64,000 nucleotides of DNA. Origin: Myxococcus xanthus. GTDB taxonomy: Bacteria > Myxococcota > Myxococcia > Myxococcales > Myxococcaceae. Made by a program: the position numbers and the translations under genes. Numbering within the stretch: position 1 is the first letter of the stretch; each line of letters opens with the position of its first letter. Under the pieces are notes generated by a model. That model did no database searches. It was not told where the DNA came from and was given only the letters and a program-made list of their open reading frames with translations. The stretch spans positions 62,001-126,000 of the forward strand of contig NZ_JABFNS010000002.1 in NCBI RefSeq assembly GCF_013116825.1, read 5' to 3'. This document shows, in pieces, positions 57,743 through 64,000 of this stretch.

Positions 57743-58853
57743 CTTCGTGGACACCGGAGGCATGGACCGGGCCAACCTGGCGCTGGCGCTCTGGCTGGCG
57801 AAGCAGGGGCACCCCGTCCGGTTGGTGGCCCACCGCGTGGCGGAGGTCCTCCTGCGTCATCCCAATGTGCGCTTCGTGCGAGTGCCCAAGCCCGCCAATG
57901 CGTACCTGCTGGGCGAACCGCTGCTGAGCGCGGTGGGCCGGGCCTGGGCGCTGCGCACCCGCGCCGAGGGAGGCCGCGTGGTGGCCAACGGGGGCAACTG
58001 CCCGGTGGCGTCCGCCAACTGGGTCCACTACGTCCACGGCGCCTATGCCTCCGAGCCCAGCGGCGGCGTGCTGCGCCAGCTCAAGGGCCACGTGAGCCAC
58101 CGGTACTACGTGCGTTCGGAGCGGCAGGCCCTGCGGCGCGCGCGCGTCATCATCGCCAACTCGGAGCGCACGCGGGAGGATGTGGTGGCGGCCACGGGCG
58201 TTCCCGCATCCCGGGTGCGCGTCATCTATCTCGGTGGGGATGCGGAGCGCTTCCGCCCGGTAACCGCCGAGGCGCGGCGTGAGGTCCGCGCATCCCTGGG
58301 GTGGCCGGAGGCCCGGCCCGTGGCGCTCTTCGTGGGCGCGTTGGGCGACCGCCGCAAGGGCTTCGACACCCTCTTCCAGGCGTGGCTGCGGCTGTGCGCG
58401 CGTGCGGATTGGGGCGTGGACCTCAAGGTCGTGGGCTCGGGCGCGCAGCGGGACGCGTGGGAGCGCGAAGCCGCGGACAGAGGACTGGGTGAGCGCATCC
58501 AGTTCCTCGGCTTCCGTGACGACGTGGCGCGCTTGCTGTCGGCGGCGGACGTGCTGGTGTCTCCCACGCGGTATGACGCATATGGGCTGAACGTCCACGA
58601 GGCGCTATGTGCCGGGCTGCCTGCGTTGGTGAGCCGCTCGGCGGGCGTGGCGGAGCGCTACCCGGAGGCGCTGTCGGGCCTGCTGCTGGACGCGCCGGAT
58701 GACGTGGCCGCGTTGGTGCGGCGCCTGGAGGATTGGCGCCAGCACGCCGCGGCCTGGGCGCCTCATGTGGCCGCGCTGTCGGAGACGCTCCGGGCGCAGA
58801 CCTGGGACTCCATGGCGGAGGCCATCGTGGACACGGTGGAGCGCGAGGGCTGA
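57711..58853 (+). CDS. GT4 glycosyltransferase
   Basis: 380-residue GT4 enzyme (RPYTLIAGDFVDTGGMDRANLALALWL opening; VALFVGALGDRRKGFDTLF at the donor domain start; DAYGLNVHEALCAGLPALVS near 288-307 with the Glu pair). The ATG at 57711 lies inside the end of the polymerase frame, 32-base overlap. Last gene of the plus-strand operon, convergent with the next unit only 13 bp away. Confidence 0.88.
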   Translation: MRRPYTLIAGDFVDTGGMDRANLALALWLAKQGHPVRLVAHRVAEVLLRHPNVRFVRVPKPANAYLLGEPLLSAVGRAWALRTRAEGGRVVANGGNCPVASANWVHYVHGAYASEPSGGVLRQLKGHVSHRYYVRSERQALRRARVIIANSERTREDVVAATGVPASRVRVIYLGGDAERFRPVTAEARREVRASLGWPEARPVALFVGALGDRRKGFDTLFQAWLRLCARADWGVDLKVVGSGAQRDAWEREAADRGLGERIQFLGFRDDVARLLSAADVLVSPTRYDAYGLNVHEALCAGLPALVSRSAGVAERYPEALSGLLLDAPDDVAALVRRLEDWRQHAAAWAPHVAALSETLRAQTWDSMAEAIVDTVEREG

Positions 58854-58866
58854 GGCGCCTGCTTCG

Positions 58867-60018
58867 TCAGCCGCGCCGCTCCAGGACCTCGGTGAAGAAG
58901 TCCAGGTGTGCCTTCGCCACCACCGGCCACGAGAAGTGGGTGACGGCGCGCTCTCGGCCCCGTGTGGCCAGCTCTTCTCTGCGCTGGGGACTCTCCAGCA
59001 GGTTGGCGATCGCCTGCGTCCAGGCGGACACGGACGCCTCCGGCAGCACGATGCCCGCGTCGTCCATGGTGCGCGGGACTTCGCCCGAGTCACTGCCGAG
59101 CACGGGCACGCCACACGCGAAGCCCTCCGCCAACATGCGGCCGAACTGCTCCCGCCATTGGCGCGTCGTCTGACTGGGAGCGCACAGCATGTCCATGGCG
59201 TTGAGCGCGCGTGGCACGCCTGAGTGGGGCACTCCGGTGAGGACTCGCACCGATTGAGGGTGCCGGGCCGCCCAGTCACGCAACGCGCCTTCCATCGGGC
59301 CCCCGCCGACGAAGAGCGCGCGCCACGGGGTGTCGAGCGCGTCGAGCGCAGCCATCAGGAGGGGCACGCCCTTCTCCGGGACGAAGCGGCCGAGAAACCC
59401 CACCACGGGGGGGCCTGATGTCTCCCACCCGAGCTCGCGCCGCAAGGACTCGCCCGCGGCGCGATTGGGTTGGAACAGGTCCGCGTCCACGCCCATGGGA
59501 ATGGCGCGCGCGGGACGCTCCGCATAGCCGGGACGGGTGAGGAGGTTGTCCCTCACGGTTTCACCCCAGGCCACCCAGCCCGAAGCGCGCTGGACGACGA
59601 AGCGCTCCGCCTGGGCGAAGGGCGGCGGGTAACGCTTGGACAGGTTCTGCGCGGTGCTGAAGACGAGCGGGACGCGACGCGGCGTGAGCAATGCCGCCTC
59701 CAGGCCGGCCAGCACATAGGGCTCTTCCCACACGTGCACCAGGTCCGCGCCGCGCGCGAGGTGCGCATGCAACTCCGGACCGTAGAGGAAGGTGTGGAGC
59801 GAGCGGCTGAAGAAGGCGCGCACGCCTTCCGTCCTGGCGGCCTCGTCCGCTTCGAGCCGCAGGGCGAGCGGGCTCAGGTCGCCGTGGAAGAAGCGGGGTG
59901 CCACCGTGGTGACATCCCATGCACCCGCGCCCACGCGCATCATCTCGTTGGCGAGGCGCCGGTTGAGGCCGACGACGTAGGAGTGAGAGAGGGTGATGAG
60001 CCGGCGTGACTGCTTCAA
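58867..60018 (-). CDS. GT4 glycosyltransferase
   Basis: 383-residue GT4 enzyme. The donor-domain start GPPVVGFLGRFVPEKGVPLLM and the motif FGRMLAEGFACGVPVLGSDSGE near 289-310 are visible. Start ATG overlaps the stop of the preceding GT4 gene (ATGA). Last gene of the minus-strand half of the polysaccharide locus. A short inverted repeat spans both convergent stops (GGCTGA 58848-58853 / TCAGCC 58867-58872). Confidence 0.85.
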   Translation of the reverse strand: MKQSRRLITLSHSYVVGLNRRLANEMMRVGAGAWDVTTVAPRFFHGDLSPLALRLEADEAARTEGVRAFFSRSLHTFLYGPELHAHLARGADLVHVWEEPYVLAGLEAALLTPRRVPLVFSTAQNLSKRYPPPFAQAERFVVQRASGWVAWGETVRDNLLTRPGYAERPARAIPMGVDADLFQPNRAAGESLRRELGWETSGPPVVGFLGRFVPEKGVPLLMAALDALDTPWRALFVGGGPMEGALRDWAARHPQSVRVLTGVPHSGVPRALNAMDMLCAPSQTTRQWREQFGRMLAEGFACGVPVLGSDSGEVPRTMDDAGIVLPEASVSAWTQAIANLLESPQRREELATRGRERAVTHFSWPVVAKAHLDFFTEVLERRG

Positions 60019-61274
60019 GGGATGGGGGCTCCACGGCTTTCAGATGGGGGATTGCTCCGCACGAGCGTGCGGTACAGGGTGAGCACCTCGCTCGCGTAGC
60101 GTTCGCGCGAGAAGTTCGCCGCCGCGGTGAGTCGCGCGGCCGTGCCCAGCCGGGCTCGCAGGGCTGCGTCCTCCAACAGCGTTCGCATCGCCTGGACCAG
60201 CGCGTGCACGTTGCCTGGAGGTATCAGCAGCGCGTCCGTGCCATTCGTGAGTGCCTCCGCCGCGCCGCTCGCGCTGGAGACGATGGCGGGCCGCCCGCAG
60301 GCGAGCGCCTCCGCGATGGTGAGGCCAAAGGGCTCCCGGCGGGTGCTGGCGTGAACGAAGACGTCCAGGGCCCGGTACACAGAGGCTGGATGGGGCTGGA
60401 AGGGCACCAGCCCCACGCGCTCCGCCAGGCCGCGTGCGGTGATGAGCCGGCGCAGTTCATCCTCGGAGAACTGCGAGCCGGGCGTCTGATACAGCGGCGC
60501 GCCCACCAGGTAGAAGCGCACGGGCAGGGCGGGGTACAGGCGCGTCAGCGTCGCCGCGGCTTCGAGGAAGACGTCCTGGCCTTTCCAGCGGGCATAGGTG
60601 GCCACCAGCCCCACGCGGAGCGTGCCCTCGGGGGCTGCGGGTAGACCGGCCAGCCGGTCCAGTTGCGCGCCGTCCGCGGGGCCGGGGGAGAAGCGCGTGG
60701 TGTCCACGCCGTTGTAGATGACGTGCACGGGCACTCGGAACAGCACCTCGCGCGTGTCGTCGCCCACCGCTCGCGAGTTGGCGATGGCCGCCGATGCGAG
60801 GGGCGACAGCAGCCTCAGCGCGCGGCGGACCAGGGGCCGCTCGCCCAGGAAGTCGTGGACGTGCCACACCCGCTTCAAGGGCAGGCCCGCGGTGGCGGCG
60901 CTGAGCAGGTGCGTCTTGATGCCGTTGGAATGCACCAGGTCGGGGCTGATGTCGGCGACTTCCCGGCGGAGCGCGCGTCCATGGCCCACCAGCAGCCCGG
61001 AGGTGGGCGCCAGCCGGCGGGCGAAGCGCAGCGCCTCCAGCGGACCGTGGCCTCTCAATGCGGAGTCGCCCAGCGCGGACAGGTGCTCTGGCAATGGCAG
61101 CAGCCGCGCATCCACGCCCAATGCGCGCGCTTCGTCGAGCAGCGGCCCCGCGGTTCCGGCCAGCAAGTGGAGCGACAGCGTTGAGTCCTGCTGCTTCAGG
61201 CACGCCATCAGGTCCAAGAGCGCGCGCTCGGCTCCACCAAGAATGCCCACGGGATTGAGGAAGAGGAGGCGCAC
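60015..61274 (-). CDS. GT4 glycosyltransferase
   Basis: 419-residue GT4 enzyme with LLFLNPVGILGGAERALLDLMA at the N-terminus, RVGLVATYARWKGQDVFL at the donor domain, and REPFGLTIAEALACGRPAIVSS near 313-334 holding the Glu pair. It precedes the next GT4 by an ATGA overlap. A 163-bp gap (61275-61437) separates it from the upstream GT4 gene; its 61316-61346 section holds an inverted repeat (ACGTTGC/GCAACGT), so it may have its own promoter. Confidence 0.88.
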   Translation of the reverse strand: MRLLFLNPVGILGGAERALLDLMACLKQQDSTLSLHLLAGTAGPLLDEARALGVDARLLPLPEHLSALGDSALRGHGPLEALRFARRLAPTSGLLVGHGRALRREVADISPDLVHSNGIKTHLLSAATAGLPLKRVWHVHDFLGERPLVRRALRLLSPLASAAIANSRAVGDDTREVLFRVPVHVIYNGVDTTRFSPGPADGAQLDRLAGLPAAPEGTLRVGLVATYARWKGQDVFLEAAATLTRLYPALPVRFYLVGAPLYQTPGSQFSEDELRRLITARGLAERVGLVPFQPHPASVYRALDVFVHASTRREPFGLTIAEALACGRPAIVSSASGAAEALTNGTDALLIPPGNVHALVQAMRTLLEDAALRARLGTAARLTAAANFSRERYASEVLTLYRTLVRSNPPSESRGAPIP

Positions 61275-61315
61275 GGCGGGTGGACCGAAGCAAACACCTC
61301 ACCTCGGGTCAAGGC

Positions 61316-61346
61316 ACGTTGCTGGGGCTTGAGGCACCGGCAACGT
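61316..61346 (-). terminator. inverted repeat in gap between two GT4 genes
   Basis: ACGTTGC (61316-61322) and GCAACGT (61340-61346), 17-base loop, in the 163-bp intergenic gap. Could end transcription of the GT4 gene upstream or be an operator for the downstream one. Weak as an intrinsic terminator. Confidence 0.25.
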
Positions 61347-61437
61347 CCCCGCGCACTGTGTTCGCGCGATGACCTTGGGCATGTCCGTATCGCCAAGGGC
61401 GAGCGGAACGCTCCGGGTTGGGTGGAGCCTGCCGACC

Positions 61438-62616
61438 TCACGGCGTGGAGGCACCGAGCAGCCGCAGGTAGGCGTCCAGCACCGTACGCGCATGCGCGGC
61501 CCAGGTGAAGCGCGAGGCGCGGGTCAGCCGTGCCTCGCGCGAGGGCTGTGCGTCATGGCCGGCGAGCAGCGCGGCCACGGACTCCACCCACGCCGGCACG
61601 TCCCCCACGGGGCAGTAGGTGCAGGCTTCTGCTCCGACCTCCCGTAGCACGGGCAGGTCGCTGGCCACCACGGGGGCACCACAGGCCAGCGCCTCGATGA
61701 CGGGGAGTCCAAAGCCCTCCGCCTCGCTCGTCACCACCACGGCCGCCGCGCGCCGGTAGAGGCCCGCCATCGTGGCCCGCTCCTGCCGAGGAGGCTGAAG
61801 CAGTGCATCGCCAATACCCAACGCCTCCACCTGCGCGCGCTGTGTGTCGTTCAGCGCGCCGCCTTGCTGCACCAACCGAAGCTCCGGGGAGCGCGCGCGA
61901 AGCGCGGCGAACACGGCGAAGAGCACGTCCAGGCGTTTGCGGGGAATCGCGCTGCCGACGTGGAGCAGGTAGGGCCGGCCCCCCAGCGGTGCGAGCACGG
62001 CTTCGCTGGCATCGGGCGTTCCGGGCGTGGGCTCCGGGCGGTATTCGGGGGACACGCCATACGGCGCCCAGACGAGCCGCGACTCCGGCACCACGCCATG
62101 CGCGAGCAGCTCCATGCGCACCGCCTGCGTGCTGTGGAACACGATGGCCGCGCGCTCCAGCCCCGCGAGCTGGGCACGGGCCATGGCGCGGAACCACGCG
62201 GGACGCGGCTCGCGCCGAGGCTCCAGCACGGAGCGGAACGCATCCAGGTCATGGCAGTAGACACCGGTGCGCGACGCGGGCAACGCGTGCACGAGCTGCG
62301 CGTAGGTGTGGTCCACCACGTGGAAGGCGTCGTGCCGCCCCCGGGCGAGCAGCGCACGGCCCGGGTAGAGGCCGAAGCGGGTGAGGAGCCGGTCCGCGTT
62401 GAACGCCGCGTTGCGCGCGCCTGCTCGGGGAAGCCGTCGCAGCACCGCGGGCATTTCTGGCCTCATGGCCGTCGCGTGGACCTCGGAGGGATGCGCGGCA
62501 AGCCCCGCCAGGAGGGCCTCGCCCACCAGGTCCATGCTGGGCCAGCCTTCCTCGCGCGGGTCCATCAGCAGCGCCAGCCGGGCCGCGGTCTGGGGTGTCG
62601 CATGGCGGGGCGTCAT
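61438..62616 (-). CDS. GT4 glycosyltransferase
   Basis: 392-residue GT4 enzyme. Visible parts: PYLLHVGSAIPRKRLDVLF at the donor domain and EGFGLPVIEALACGAPVVASD near 316-336 with the Glu pair. The N-terminal region has LLMDPREEGWPSMDLVGEALLAGL. Start at 62616 is taken because it overlaps the preceding stop (ATGA); the frame is open upstream to 62802 without supporting signals. Mannosyl- or rhamnosyl-type donor cannot be told. Confidence 0.85.
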   Translation of the reverse strand: MTPRHATPQTAARLALLMDPREEGWPSMDLVGEALLAGLAAHPSEVHATAMRPEMPAVLRRLPRAGARNAAFNADRLLTRFGLYPGRALLARGRHDAFHVVDHTYAQLVHALPASRTGVYCHDLDAFRSVLEPRREPRPAWFRAMARAQLAGLERAAIVFHSTQAVRMELLAHGVVPESRLVWAPYGVSPEYRPEPTPGTPDASEAVLAPLGGRPYLLHVGSAIPRKRLDVLFAVFAALRARSPELRLVQQGGALNDTQRAQVEALGIGDALLQPPRQERATMAGLYRRAAAVVVTSEAEGFGLPVIEALACGAPVVASDLPVLREVGAEACTYCPVGDVPAWVESVAALLAGHDAQPSREARLTRASRFTWAAHARTVLDAYLRLLGASTP

Positions 62617-63761
62617 GTGGGGCCGGCGCGCAGCAGCGCTTCCACCGTGCGCTCCAGCGCGAAGTGCTCGCGGTAGATTCGGGCCGCGTGCTGGCCCAGC
62701 TCCCTCCGCGTGTCCGCGCGCGACAGCAAGCCCTCGGCGCGCTCCACCAACGCAGCGGGCGCCGTGCCTTCGGCCAACGCGACGGCGCCGTGTTCGCGCC
62801 ACAGCGGTTCCGTGAGGTGCCCGGTGTTCGTGATGACAGGGAGCCCCAGGGCCAGGCCCGCCATGACCGTGGTGCGCCTGGTGCTCACGCCGTCCGGATA
62901 GGGCTGCAGGAGCACGTCACACGTCGTCAGATGCACCGCGATGTCGTCCAGCGCGAGCGAGTCCCTGGACACGAGCCGGCCTCGCAGCTCGGGGTGGCGC
63001 GTCTCCACGCCTTCGACGAAGGCGCGGCTGCCTCTGCCCAGCATCAACGCCCGGCGCGTTCCCTCACCGCGCAGCAACGGCACCAGCGCGGCCTCCAGGG
63101 GCTCAGCGGTGAGGCGTCCGAAGGTGCCGAAGTGTCCCAGCCAGGGCCCCTCACCCAACTCCGCGCGGAGCGCGTCCACGGCGTCACGGGAGACCTCGAC
63201 GGGCAGGTTGCTGGGAACCGGCAGCCAGGCCGCGTGGGGCCGGACGCGAGCGGGCAGGTGCTCCGCCCACTGGGGAATGGAGACGAACACGCGGTTGGCG
63301 GCGCTCGCCACCAGGCGCACCATCAGCCGCGTGGTGCCCGCCAGGATGTGGTGGCGCCAGGGGCCGCGTGGGCTCCACGGATGCACGGCCTCGTGGATGT
63401 AGACCCAGCGCGCGTCGTGCCACCGCGAGGCGAACCACGCGCAGAAGGGGACGTTCATCGCCCTCAACCCCAGGGCATGGGGCACGTACTGGAGCAGCAG
63501 GCGCCGGGGCCCCGGGCACGCATCCAGCCCGCGTGACAGGCCGGGCAGGCCCCTGGGCGTCAGGAGGTCGGGGGCACGGTGCACGGTGACGCCGTCCTCG
63601 TCGCGGACACCACCTTCACCGGGGGCCCAGACGTGGACCTCCTGCCCGGCGCTGGCGAGCGCGCGGCTCAGTTGCCGGGTGTAGTCACCGACGCCGCCGG
63701 GCCGCGGCGGGTACTCGCCGGTGAGGACATGCCAGGCGGGAGCGGTGCGCGGAGGAGGCAT
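62613..63761 (-). CDS. GT4-type glycosyltransferase
   Basis: 382-residue GT-B enzyme with HVLTGEYPPRPGGVGDYTRQLSRAL at the start. The C-terminal part has TCDVLLQPYPDGVSTRRTTVMAGLALGLPVITN, where the usual E-x7-E motif is replaced by DGVSTRRTTVMAG, so its donor site differs from neighbouring GT4 enzymes. Overlaps the next gene by 4 bases. ATG at 63761 lies 9 bp after the partial methyltransferase stop. Acceptor unknown. Confidence 0.8.
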   Translation of the reverse strand: MPPPRTAPAWHVLTGEYPPRPGGVGDYTRQLSRALASAGQEVHVWAPGEGGVRDEDGVTVHRAPDLLTPRGLPGLSRGLDACPGPRRLLLQYVPHALGLRAMNVPFCAWFASRWHDARWVYIHEAVHPWSPRGPWRHHILAGTTRLMVRLVASAANRVFVSIPQWAEHLPARVRPHAAWLPVPSNLPVEVSRDAVDALRAELGEGPWLGHFGTFGRLTAEPLEAALVPLLRGEGTRRALMLGRGSRAFVEGVETRHPELRGRLVSRDSLALDDIAVHLTTCDVLLQPYPDGVSTRRTTVMAGLALGLPVITNTGHLTEPLWREHGAVALAEGTAPAALVERAEGLLSRADTRRELGQHAARIYREHFALERTVEALLRAGPT

Positions 63762-63770
63762 GGCGCGGCG

Positions 63771-64000
63771 TCAGGACACTTCCATGTCGCGGATGGCGAG
63801 GAGCTGGAAGGCGTGACGGGGCCAGCGCGTGGCGAAGGGCTCGGTGAGGATGGACAGGCGGCTGCCCAGCCGGAAGGGCCGGATGCGCGGCAGGGCGTAG
63901 TCACCGCGCAGGGGCTTCCAGCCGCTCATGCCGGTGACGTGGTAGCCGCGCAGCTCGAAGTCGTAGACCTCCCAGCCGGAGCGGTGCACCTGGTGGACGT
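63771..64000 (-). CDS. C-terminal part of a probable SAM methyltransferase, cut by right edge
   Basis: Only the last 75 residues are in the window (ending AFQLLAIRDMEVS). The pattern GWEVYDFELRGYHVTGMSGWKPLRG...LTEPFATRWPRHAFQLLAI resembles the C-terminal end of class I methyltransferases in polysaccharide loci, with a basic aromatic cap over the active site. No SAM-binding motif is visible in the fragment, so the call is by resemblance. It is the first of three closely spaced minus-strand genes as seen here. Confidence 0.45.
   Translation of the reverse strand, partial: VHQVHRSGWEVYDFELRGYHVTGMSGWKPLRGDYALPRIRPFRLGSRLSILTEPFATRWPRHAFQLLAIRDMEVS

Overview
The window is about 69-70% GC with strong G/C third-position bias. 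Its gene content points to a myxobacterium of the Myxococcus group (Myxococcota): a DUF2378 (TIGR02265) protein, many exported lipoproteins with LxxC lipoboxes, a PilY1/minor-pilin set, atypical sensor kinases, and a Wzx/Wzy-type polysaccharide locus headed by a BY-kinase. That assignment is inferred from gene families; no rRNA or other marker gene is present. I saw no tRNA, rRNA, CRISPR array, transposase, prophage or plasmid gene, and no coding gene that is clearly frameshifted. No gene-free stretch exceeds 300 bases. The longest are 8833-9099 and 48113-48376, both upstream of divergent or operon-heading genes.

Layout. (1) 1-2957, minus: the end of a Cus/Czc-type metal-efflux operon (adaptor partial at the left edge, then outer-membrane factor) with a small Cys/His-rich exported protein, followed by a cysteine-synthase-family enzyme (3036-4001). 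(2) 4173-9099: a receiver-PAS-histidine kinase, a DUF2378 protein, an orphan ABC ATPase, and a convergent flavoprotein that has a 45-codon ORF translationally coupled in front of it. (3) 9100-17426: a large Lhr-type helicase, a subtilisin-like lipoprotein, a heme oxygenase and a DUF420 membrane protein. (4) 17596-27040: a tight five-gene operon of exported proteins (DUF1549/DUF1588-like with CxxCH, lipoprotein, Tat-exported DUF1501, propeller/CxxCH lipoprotein, FG-GAP lipoprotein). It resembles the planctomycete-style cytochrome/DUF1501 pairs but has no assigned function. This is the best candidate for an undescribed system.

(5) 27117-34382: small genes (STAS-like, SemiSWEET, ferritin-like), then two closely related lipoprotein genes with a ChaN/erythromycin-esterase-like domain that flank hutF, then argE. 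(6) 34462-39739: mfd and a divergent PAS-histidine kinase. (7) 48112-39761, minus: a type IV pilus tip set in the order pilX, pilY1, pilV, pilW, fimU, followed by a small cytochrome c and a small acidic exported protein. Myxococcus xanthus is known to carry several such PilY1/minor-pilin clusters, one with the non-canonical cytochrome TfcP. The cytochrome here has a canonical Met ligand.

(8) 48377-64000: a polysaccharide locus. Minus-strand GT-C-like and glycosyltransferase-methyltransferase fusion genes diverge from a plus-strand operon (Wzc-type BY-kinase, GT4, GT4, Wzy-like polymerase, GT4). That operon converges on minus-strand GT4 genes and a methyltransferase cut by the right edge. The order resembles the M. 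xanthus biosurfactant polysaccharide (BPS) region as I remember it.

The pilus-tip and surface-polysaccharide genes are plausibly both part of the social-motility surface equipment. The other segments are metabolic or regulatory housekeeping with several myxobacteria-specific exported proteins.
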